DNA from: Culex pipiens pallens
Taxonomy: Eukaryota > Arthropoda > Insecta > Diptera > Culicidae
NCBI RefSeq assembly: GCF_016801865.2
Contig: NC_068938.1
Span: 1,922,001-1,986,000, forward strand
Length of the DNA stretch: 64,000 bases
Direction: 5' to 3'
Shown: piece after piece, positions 9,919 to 21,900 of the stretch
Layout of the letters: each line of letters begins with the position of its first letter
Position numbering within the stretch: position 1 is the stretch's first letter
Notes under the pieces: model-generated
Database searches by the model: none
The model's input: only the letters and a program-made list of their open reading frames with translations
What the model was told of the DNA's origin: nothing
Translations under genes and position numbers: made by a program

Positions 9919-12900
9919 GTGAGTGTGTGTGGGATGATCGCCTTGAGGTGGAATAAAATTAATTTCGAATTCTTTTGATCCTCGTCGCAGGTAACGATCG
10001 TGCTGAAGGACGTCAACGATCTTGCGCCGGAATTTGTGACGCCGAACGAGACTAGCGTCGCGGAGAACATCCCGATCAACACGGTCATAATGGCGATCAA
10101 GGCCGTCGATCGCGACGAAGGTCGCAACGGGTACGTCGAGTACCAGCTGGATCCGGCCGTCCAGACTCCGTTTACAGTCGGATCGGCCGACGGGTTGCTG
10201 CGGGTGTCCGGACGGCTCGATCGTGAGACCAAGTCCAGCTACGAGCTCACCGTGACCGCGAAAGACCGTGGCGAACCGCCAAAGTCCAGCCAGTCCAAGA
10301 TTCGCATCCACGTGCTCGACGAAAACGACAACAGTCCGATATTCGACCCGAAACAGTACAGCGCGGCGATCGCCGAGAATGCCAGCATCGGTGCTAGCGT
10401 GCTGCAGGTAAGTCCCCCCGGCCAGGTCGGCTTATCTTGAGACGCACTTCGAAAGACCATTTAAAATTTTTTGATCCGAAAACGATTTTTTATTTATTCC
10501 AACGTTCAATCGACTCTTCGGACGCTGCGAGATGGGCAGCAGCGAAAGGGGGGCTCCTTAAAACGTTTTTGCTGTTTATTTTAAAGCGTCACGAAATGCC
10601 TTTATTCAAAACATCATTTTTCTTTCGCGCGCAGAGTATGCGCGCATATGTGGTGTGGACGGAACCCCAAAGGGGTTCGTAGGTCGGTCGACCCTTCAAC
10701 AGGGCACTCACACACAATCTCTTTTGACTGCGAAAAGATATATTTTACACCCACTGCTGCATCGCTGTCTCGGAAGCTGGTGCAATACTGGAACCCAGCG
10801 CTAGTCCAAACATAAGTGCCGTCACCCTATTGCGCTTAAGTGTCTTTAACGGCGAGCAATTATCTACCTTCTCCCCTCTCTCCGCTCAATCCGTCCGTCG
10901 TCCATCCGACAATTGAGCCGCTGCTGCGTGCGAACCGACCAACCCCGCAGAGTTCATTTTTCATTTGAAAACGTTTATCTATAACTAATAAATTATTCAT
11001 GAATCAAAACTGAAATTGAGACTCGTTCTCACATTTGCTTACGCTAAAACGTTGATTAAGCGGCCGCCGATCGGCAGCGGCGTTTAGTCGGCTTACCGCT
11101 GATTGCCACCGGAGCGAGAGATGGTCTTCTCGAAGTGTAGTGGTCATCTACTCAAAAAGAAAACACACAATTTGCTAAAACCAAAAAAAAAACGCTTTCC
11201 CGCAGGTCTCCGCCACCGACATCGACGAGGGCGCCAACGGCCGGGTGCGGTTCTCGATCGCGGCCGGCGACGACAACCGGGACTTTACCATCAGCGAGGA
11301 CAGCGGCGTCGTCCGCGTGGCCAAGAACCTGAACTACGAGCGCAAGTCGCACTACACGGTGACGGTCCGCGCCGAGGACTCCGCCAGCGACACCGAAAAC
11401 GGTTCCGAGGTGCGCTTCGACACGGCCCGCCTCTCCATCACCATCACCGACATCAACGACAACCCGCCGACGTTTCTCGACTCGCCCTACCTGGCGTACG
11501 TGATGGAGAACGTCATCCCACCGAACGGCGGATACGTCATTACGGTGCGGGCCTACGACGCCGATACGCCACCGTTCAACTCGCAGGTCCGGTACTTCCT
11601 GAAGGAGGGCGACACGGACTTTTTCAAAATCAACGCATCGACCGGTGAAATCTCGCTGCTGCGGGCGCTCGACCGGGAGATGCAAGCCGAGTACATCCTG
11701 ACATTAGTGGCCATGGACACCGGTGAGTAATTGCAGTGCCCCTCAGTTTTTTTTCTTGCTTTCTTATTTCTTCGGTGTCTCCCATCCTTTTTTTCCCCCT
11801 GCGTGGCTCTGGAAGACATGCACACACACACTTTGGGGTCTCCGAGCGCGTAGAGCGGTTGGGACAAAATTTTTGCATGCCGCCGCCGAAAAGTACATCG
11901 ATGACAGGGACTTAGTAGAGGGGGTATAATTAGCATTCATTTATTTTCTTTGGTGACAAAATTCCAGATCACAAATTTATTATGTGTGATAAATCAACAA
12001 AAAAAACTTTTGACAGTTAAAAAATCCAAAAATACGTTCAAGAAAAATAATTATTAATTATCGTAAATATTTTAGGGGCAGGGTGGCTATCAAATCCAAT
12101 TTCAAAATTCCCGACTTTTTCCGAATGTTGCAGAGCTTAAAAAAAGAATTTCCTTCCCTAAGGACGATGAAAATCGTCCATTTTACACAACAAAAAATAT
12201 TTACAACTTAACATTTTTGGAAAAAAAAATCCAACAAACAATTATTTAAAAAAAAACATACAGTCCAGACTCGATTATCCGAAGTCTCGATTATTCGAAA
12301 GTTTGTCATGAATCATGACCAAAAAAATCGTATTTATTTTGTTTTACTTTTAACATGAAATTCGGGTTCTGCGACCCCATTATAGTCAAATTTCAAAATT
12401 TCTAGAGTTATTTTTTGAATAGGTCCATATAATATATGAAATACTATAGTTTTAGGACCTTCTCAAAAAAATTGATTTGATTGTCTTTGAAATCAAAAAA
12501 TGCATTATTATTTTTCATTATTTAAGCATCGACATTTTGGCCGCCATCTTGGATTTAGAAATTCTAAATCATTTTAGAGTAGTTTACTGCCCCTGATCGC
12601 ATAAATGTCCCATATGCATTTTCATCGATTTCGAGTAATTGATGCATGCAAAATTGTGTGCTCTTTCGAAAAAGCCTATATCATCCAATACTTTGTTCTC
12701 GAAATCAGGAGGAAATCCAGTTTTTTCATGAAAACTTAACACTTTTAACAAACTTCAAATGCGTTTTTCTCAGCTTGCTGATTTTGCATATGGGACATTT
12801 ATGCGAACATGGGCAGTTTAAACGTTTAAAATTGTTTCTTTGAAATAGATTTTTTAAACAATTTTTGAATTTGCCTTAAATCAAAAATACTTTTAAAAAA

Positions 12901-15900
12901 TCTTTGCACGGAGATTATCGGAAAATCAAGTCTTTACTGTATTGAGAACATAGCATAAAAATAAAATGAGTGCAGTTTAATTTTACCATTCACGATCCTG
13001 TAAAAAAGTGTTGTTTTGAATTCAAAAATCAAAAATTGGACAACGAAAAACATATTTGTTCGTAATTCGGTTATCCGAAGATTTAATTATCCGAAGTGAA
13101 ATTTTTCCGAAGCCTTCGGAGAGTCGAGTCTAGACTGTACTTCAAAAATTATAATCCACATAATATTGATTCAGAGAAAAATCTTAACAATCAGCCTCCA
13201 AAAATAACGAAATCTTCACGAAATATTTCAAGGATTTCAAGGGGGACATTAAATATTTATTTCTGTTTTTAATGAACCTTTTCATTTTCCATTTGTTTAA
13301 AATATTGAAAGGAACATAAAATTTTAAGATCAGCGCTCAGATTTGAATATAATTTTAGAAAATTTTACATTTTAGCCCATTTTTTTCTAATAACAGTAAA
13401 AATACCTATGTTCTTATAACGAATAAAACAATCAAAATATAAAAAATACTCAAAATGACAAATTACGAATTTACAACATCTTTCAACAATCTATTCATTT
13501 TTTTAAATTTTGTTCATGCCTAAAAGGACTAATCCTCAAGGGTACACCCCTGCCAGGAATGCGCCGTCCCAAAAAGTTGGCGGAAGAGAGCCAAAGTACA
13601 CTGCATGAGCGAAACGTCGTTAATGAACGTAAACACATTTGGCCTTCAGTTACACTTAAATGGGGAGGGGGCTACCCGAACCAAGACCTCTCCTATCCCC
13701 GACCTGTCATCTGCTGCCGGTCCTTTACAAACACGCACAACCCGGCAGCATCAGCAACAACAGTCAGGCCAGATCTGTGGCTTAAGACACTTCTCCAAAA
13801 CCGACGAGGTTGACCACGCAACATGTGTATAAGCGCTTTCCGATAATTCGCCTCTGCGCCTGTTTTCACTCGCCCTGGTCCTGGGCTGGAGATCGAACTT
13901 TTGCGCTACAACACCAGGCAACACACAATCAAAATTGAACGGAAATGCCCCAAGTGACTTGAGCTGCACGTTTTGTTGTTATTAAGGCTGAGCTGCGCTG
14001 CGCGGATTGGATTGAAGCCTACGCCCGGACTCTCTGCAAGTGGTCGTCGTCATTAAGTGAAACTTGCATGCAAACATTTACTCCGCCGGGGTTGAATGGT
14101 GTAAAATTTGTCACACCAAGGCAGTGTGGTCAAGCCCCGCAAGAATTGATCGAAACAACTGTCTACAGCGAATATGAAATCAATTTGTACCAACGGCACA
14201 CTCCATCTCTAACAGTACCCATCAGCCGGTATCACATTACAATTGTAATCAGCTCATAGATCAAGCCGGACCCCTCGGACCATCGCAGCATCCTCGTCGA
14301 GTCCGAGACGACTTGGTAGACAAGTATCGTATCAGAAGCAGGAAAACGGAGGAAATTGGATACGATGACAACGCCATTGTATGTAATTTGGATGTCGAAC
14401 CTGTCAAAGACTGCCCCTGACGAATGTACGCGCGCGAATGAACAACCCAGAACTCGACTTGGGCCACAACCTGAACCTCGGACTTGGACTTGCGGGAGCG
14501 TAGAGGTGGTGTAGTTCGGTATAGAAAAGAGCGCAAAGAGGCCCCGTCGTAAATGAGTTGTGAAGATGACGAAGAAGGTGCGCGCGCGCAACGAAAAACA
14601 GGAACAGGTTAAGTCTCGTGACCATGACGACAAATCGACATACCAGCGACAGAGAGACACAGAGAAGGTGGTTGCTTGGGTTGAGTCGATGCGCCTCTCC
14701 CAAAGTGGAAATCGTCGGAGGCAGATGCCGGAAGAGCGGAGCAGATCTGAGCCAAATGGGGTTTAATTAATAAACGGTTAATAGTAATGACTTTTCACTT
14801 TAAGTTTTGCTCTGCGTCATCAACACGTGCTTTAGGGCTCGGGCCGGGATCGTCCTGCGTTGAGCGGAACTAACTCGTTGGGAGCACAAGGATCCTTTTT
14901 ACAGGTGTCTAGAAATGGTTCTTCTTCTTCTGTTGGTCTATTTTAAAACCTAAAGTCATTATCGGCTGCTTGTTTTGAAGGTTTTGAAATTTGTTCAGTT
15001 ACTTTTTTTAATTTGATATGTTTTTCACAATTTATCTATAAATCATATGTATAGCCTACAATTCGCAACTATTTGTGTTAAAAACATTATCTGAGACGGG
15101 GCACAAAAAACATTTAAAAAAAATCATTTAAACTAAACTTCAAAAATATAAAACATTGGAAAAGTAACCTAAAATAAGTCAAATCACCAATTCAATAAAC
15201 TTCAAAAGTTTTTTTTCAAATGCTTTTTGAAAATCACTGGAATTGGTTACTTAATTGTAAAAATACCATAAACCTATGTCTTTCAGGCCAATATTTTTTA
15301 CCATTCGTCACACATCCAATTTATTGAAAAATTATGTTCGGGGATTCAAAGTGGCCACCACATTTCAGTTTTCTGATTCCCTATTTTTCCGGTTTTTAAA
15401 GTAATTATGTGAATTATTACTGAAATGCAAGAAATTGAATTTCAAAAGCATGCAATTATTACATGATTAAACTTCAAAATTTAAAACTTTTGCAAAGAAG
15501 AAAAAACAAATAGTTTTCAATTCACATAGTTTTTCAGGTCACATAATCTGAACCAACTTCTTTAAAAGAAAAATGCTCATTATTATCCATTTCATTGATT
15601 TTGTTTTATATTGTCATAATTTCCGAGAGCATTTTCTTTATGATGATACAGTTATTTTTATAAACGATATTTGAAAAAAAATCTGATCGATTTTGTATCT
15701 TCGGTTATATAATATATTGATGGAAGAATTCTAAACTCTAAAATAATACATAGGTTTTATTGATTTTTAATATGTAACCGGAATTGCGCATAATTATACA
15801 TTTTGTGTTAAAGAAAAAAAAAAAAGAGGCTAGTGACATTTCAAAGTATAAAAAATAATCACAACAGATTTTTTTTTTTCTGAAAAATTGCCAGCATTGT

Positions 15901-18900
15901 TTTTCACCAACGATAAATTGATGATTTTTATAAAATATATAAGCTACAATTTAATCTTAAATAATTTTCCAGAAATGTTTTTTTTCTAAAATTCAAAATT
16001 TAATCATTCAACGATTAATACTTATTTGTAATAAAAAAATAATTTTCAGTTTAAATGTCACACCTTTTTCAAAGTTGTTGTCAACCCCCCTTCAAAACCG
16101 GCTCGAAAAATCGAGGGACAGATTTTTTTCAAAAAGCTTCAAAAGTTTAATGGCAATCAGCTGAAATCAATTCAAAATGCACTCCCCTGCGAATTGAATC
16201 ATTTTTAGCATGTTCGGGTTTTTCTAAAAAATCATTTGAATTTTTCGAATTTTCGATGTAGAATGCAGTAAATAGAAATGTTTTTTTTTTTTGCAAGATC
16301 TAAATTTTTTTTATTTTAAATTTTCGATGGGAAAACTGGCATTTTACTAGCATTTATTTTTTAATATTTAAAACAAGTACACTACAGATAAGAATATTAT
16401 GGTACTACAAACAGAAAAAAAAACGAGTTCAAGTTGAGTCTATGTTATGTAATGTAATGTAATGTACACAATATAAAAATATGTTTTCCCAAATTATTCA
16501 TTAAGAATAATTTAAATAATGTTCTTGAAGAGAAAAAAAATATTACAGTAATTTGAGATAAGTTTGCCGAATTTTCACTAGAATTATAACATTTTCAAGG
16601 TTTACTAGTTCGGATATAGAATTTTTTACACTCGGTTTTATCCTGTTTGAATTAAATTCCCGTTTTTTTTCCCGGTTTTCCCGATGAGTCCACTGAGCAG
16701 TTCTCTACAAGTTCTCTGTAATCTCACAAAAAAGCCTGATTATATTTTTTTTTGTATTTTTGATTTGTATGAACTTTGTCCATCATTATGTTCATAAAGG
16801 CCAATTTGCATCATTAGTTTCTTCATACAAGTCACCACACAATTTGTGGGGTTGTCCATAGAAAAGTACTATGAAAACATTCTAAAATCTGTATCTCGAG
16901 AAGGGATTTTCTGATCGATTTGGATTCTATTCAGAATAAAATAGTTACACTTAAAAAACTTTTTATTACAAAAACTCGATTATGTCAACCTTCATCCCCT
17001 TCTATTTATTATTATTTTTAATAGACAAAAGTGTCATAGTGTATGACAGAAGTTTTGTATTTGATCAAGTTATGATTTTTGAAAAAAATAATGTTTTCTG
17101 TAAGGTTTAAAAATGCACACAAAAAATTTAATCATTATTTTTAGATGTTGAAGTTACTAGGGTGATCAAATCCTGGATCACTAGGTCTTATTAGAAAGCT
17201 TTTCAGAGGTATCCAAATTTAGGATTAAATCTTCAAATTATTCATAAATTATATTCATAAAATTTTGTTCAATTATGCTTCAACACCGTTGCCCTAGACC
17301 CTAGAAAGATTCATTACGCAGGACTTGAGCACCGCTTGAGAAGCTGCTCCCCGCGTTATTCACCATATTTGATATCTCTAATGGAACGCAACATTGCGGA
17401 ACGATATACATTGTAGTGCCTCTAACTACCTCCAACGGCGTCGTCGCCGGTGACCCGACTTGGCAAAATTTTCTAAAAAAAAAAAGCTTCACCCGGATCC
17501 CAGTTCCTAGTCCCGGCGACCAACCTGATTTTGAAAAACAAAGGCTTTGCGATAATCGTTTCTCGCTGCTGCTGCTGCGTCGCTGGCTGTTATTGTGCTT
17601 AGTCGTGGTAATTGAGGAATTTTGCGCTATCCCCAACTGCGCGCGCTCGAACTCGGCTTCTTCTATCTCCACCGGTCGTCCAGGTCCGGACGGCGGCCAA
17701 AGGTGACCTCAATTTCGCGCTGTTTTTCTGCCTGATTTAATCGTTAGGCAGCTGCTGCTGCTGCTGCCTTTTTTGCTGGCTGCCACTTTTGCGGGCCTGA
17801 ACCCGTTGCGTGTGCAGCAGCAGCAGCTTTTATTACTGCGAGGAGTTTCTTCCCTCCGCGGCAGAGATATCTTCGCCGTGGACTCTCTAGGATTAAGGGC
17901 CCAGGGATGGTGGTGCGCGCAGGAGAAATGCGTTTCGTTAAAAATGGTATTCCGCCACATTGACGATTTGAATCTAGGAAGCAACAACGTCGCTGGAAAA
18001 CGCTTCCAGGTTAGGCAGGTTGGAATGTAATAAAGCATTCCCACCAAGCCGATTATGCCTTCTCGAGCTTAAGCCAGACTCAAAATGTTCATCCACCCTG
18101 TAGATTGGCTTAATTTATTTCGGGGAATTGTAATTTCAAATTAATTTTGACGTTTTCAAGTATGAAAGCATATATTTACATTACACACACACAATCGTTG
18201 TTTGTCTTCTGACAAAACAGAAGAAAAATAACAATGCACTCCTCAGGGTGGATGAGCTACTCTCTTCAAGAACTTTTCTCCTTGTTGACCGGTGGGCAAC
18301 GTAAACCTTTCTTGTTTATATTTTTTCTGTGTATTTTTTATACTTTTTATTTTCCGAAAAGCCAAAAGCCTTTTAATCCCATGAGTGATGAAACGAATGA
18401 ATCAAGTCGCAAAGGGAGAGAGCAAAGAGAAGGAAAAAAAAGAGCCCAGATAAAAACATTGCCCAACCCGCGCGAGTCAGCTTAATCTGCTCGTTTATTT
18501 TCCATTTTACGTGTACATCCGCGTGAGTGAGAGCAGCAGCAGCCGGCAAAAGGTGATGCCGGCGCGGCTCTTCACTCAAGGAGAGAAGCCCCAACAAACG
18601 AAAAACGGGGAAATATAAAATGAATTTTGTTTTGTATCTGAGCAACATTTAATCAAATGTCATTCCATCAAATTGATAATTATAATTATTATTTTCCTAT
18701 ACGTCTACCATTCCGGGAGGGAAGGGAAGTGAAGTGACGAGGGAGAGGTGAGTGAGAAAGAACCGAGGACTGACCATCATTTACACACACACACTCACTC
18801 GCGGCTCACTCACATTCGGATGTGGTGTAAGAGCTTTCTTTGACCCGTTGGTTGCCGAGAGGCGTCTCACTTACGGACTTAATGTCAGTACGTGATTAAG

Positions 18901-21900
18901 ATGAGAAATTACCTCTCGTCACGTAACTGTTACTTTGTAATAACTTATGCAAGGGTTAATCTCTAAACTTTTTGTGAATTGAAAATCTTTATGCTTTATT
19001 CAATTATTCTTTATTCGCTTCGTATACTAACAACCCGGGCCGGGAACCGTGGTGTAGGGGTAAGCGTGATTGCCTCTCACCCAGTCGGCCTGGGTTCGAT
19101 CCCAGACGGTCCCGGTGGCATTTTTCGAGACGAGATTTGTCTGATCACGCCTTCCGTCGGACGGGAAGTAAATGTTGGCCCCGGACTAACCTAAAAAAAA
19201 AGGTTAGGTCGTTAGCTCAGTCCAGGTGGTAGGAGTCGTCTCCCTGTGTCCTGTCCGGTGGAGTCGCTGGTAGGCAGTTGGACTAACAATCCAAAGTTCG
19301 AATCCCGGGGTGGATTGCCTTAACAATCAAGCCTTCGAACACCTAGTTTCGAGTAGGAATCTCACAATCGAGAACGCCAAGGCAATGCTGTAGAGCGAAT
19401 AATTTGATTTGATTTTTTGATACTAACAACTGGTAATTCAAGCGAATCGGCATTATCTTTAAAGTAAGGACCTGTTCACTTGTAATAAAACAAAAATTTC
19501 CAAATCCTATCAATCTGGGATATTGTCTAAACATTGATTTGAAATTGAAATGCATATGCTTCAAATTTAAATTTTATTTTATTACATTTAGTATTTGATT
19601 TTAAACTATTCTACAGTGTAGAAGCAATCGTTGATCAGTTTTTCGTAATAGGAGTTACTAATAAAAAAATGATTTTAGATTTATCCAAAGTTTCTGTCCC
19701 TTCATTCAAAACAGAGCAAAAGGAAGGAGAACAAGAATAAATAATATATTATTATATCAATCAATTTAGCCAAAAGCCAAAAACCAACTCGAAAAACAAA
19801 TCAGGTCTTCTAAAATTATTTATATTTTTTAAGAAGAATCGCAATAAATCCAATAATCGGCTTGAACAATAAAAAAAAAACTTTGTTTTTCAGTCTAGTA
19901 AAAAAATAATGAATCGGCTGCTGAATTTTCATATTTGTGAACTCTTTTTTCATAGCTGACTGATCTTAGCGACGCCACACCAAAATTGCATTGTTCCAAT
20001 AATTGCAATATGATTTAAATGCGTTGTTTGTCCCGTCAAGTAAGATTTTCAAATGCTGGGCTGAATTTTAAAATTACGTAATAAATTTCATTGAAAAGAG
20101 CAGAAAATTTCACAATTATTTTTTTTAACATTGAAAATCGGACCATTAGTTCCCGAGATATCGATTATCAAAAAAAAAACGAGGGCAACACTGAAACAAA
20201 TTCATTTTTAGCGTTTATCTTTGCATGACCTTATCTCAGAGGTTGCCATATCAACAAAGATTAAATCAGCGAAATGTAATGAATTTTCTAAGCTTTTCGA
20301 AAATATTTATTTTCAAAAATGAGGAAACATGAGCACACATTTTAAAGATAAAAAACTAACTTATTCCACCTTCCTCACTATTTACCAACTATTGGTGATT
20401 CGATTGGTTTGGACACAAATTTCATCTAGTTTTCTTAAAATCCACAAAAAAAATACACAAATATCACTTAAGTGGTCATCACTCGACACAGGATTGCCAG
20501 ATCTTCAATGTTTTGGACTCGTTGGAAAGGTCTTGCGATTACCTAACCATCGATGTATAACATGACGATATTTGAATCGATTTCCGATCATATCCAACAT
20601 CCGGATAAATACAAAAACACATTTTTATGCATAACTTTTGAACTACATATTGAAACTTTATAAAAATCAATAGGTACGTATTGGACCAAATCGAATGCAA
20701 CTGGTCCAAACTGGGACCAAAATCGGTTCAGCCATTGCTGAGAAAACTCAGTGAAAATTTTGGTCACATACACACACACACAGACATTTGTTCAGTTTTC
20801 GATTCTGAGTCGATAGTTATACATAAGGGTGCCCAGAAAGAAGGACCCCCTGCTCCACAAGCGGAAAACGGGTTTTTGGGTTATTTTAAGCATCTGTGTA
20901 AATTTTGAGCGAAATTGGATGAGATTAACCCATTGATACCCGAGCCTAAAGTTGGTGAAATAGTAGTGTTGGGACGGTGTGTAGTTTATGGACACGTCCT
21001 TATTGTGTACATTCTGAAGAACAATACTAATGTGAACCTTTGTGACGAATAAAGATCTGACGATCACTCTCTTCTTCATCCAGCCACCGTCCTAGACGGT
21101 TGGTCTGAAGTGTAGTGTAGCTCTATTGTTTTATTTCTGCTGCTATCCGTTGGTCATCTGGGAACCTGCAATCAATCAACACAACGTACTATGGGTCCTA
21201 CTGCTTTACGCGATCAAGTAGTTTATGCAACAAGTTGCAAAAAGAGGATTTTTTCAGCACGAGTCGTACATTTATCCAACGAGGTTCACCGAGTTGGATA
21301 AATGCGAAGAGTGCTGAAAAAATCAAGTTTTGCAACGAGTTCCATACAACATTTTTTGCAATTCCGAAAAACACCCATTGAGTGAAATTTTAAAAAAAAA
21401 TTTCATGTATTTTGTCAACAAATCGTTTAAATCAAAATATATTGCAAAGTGTTACTTTTCGAAACAAGTGCTGAAAAGTTCATCTTTTCAGCACCCATTT
21501 CAGTGCTTTATTTTGCATTTATTTGCATTTATTTTGAAAAGTGTTGCTATTCGATTCTGTTATTTTTGGTACAATAAAATAGGCTATTTCGTCGTTCAAG
21601 AATGATAGGAAAAGTAAGTAGTTTCACGATGGAATTGCAAAAAAAAATGTTTTTCATACAAAAATGACTTTTTTAAATCACTAATAACTTTTTAGGATCG
21701 AGTTTTTCAGTTTTGGTATGTTCTACAAAATTGTAGAGCATTAAATTTTCAATAAGAATCTCAATTTTGGGAATATTTGGATGGAAGAAGTGCACAGTGC
21801 AAACCAAACCGTAAGAAACTTGGGTTTTCCATACATTTTTTCGATTTTTTTCGTACAAGCTTCACCTCCAAGTATCAATGGGTAAATGATGACCGATTTT

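Noticed and set aside
11103..11648. 181-codon frame rich in Arg overlapping the fat exon
   Set aside because: It is an alternate-frame shadow of the G+C-rich cadherin exon at 11206-11722.
19035..19310. Functional tRNA genes
   Set aside because: A and B boxes are present but the stems are imperfect, two units are fused with a LINE-like tail, and the whole is flanked by an 11-bp target duplication: a SINE.
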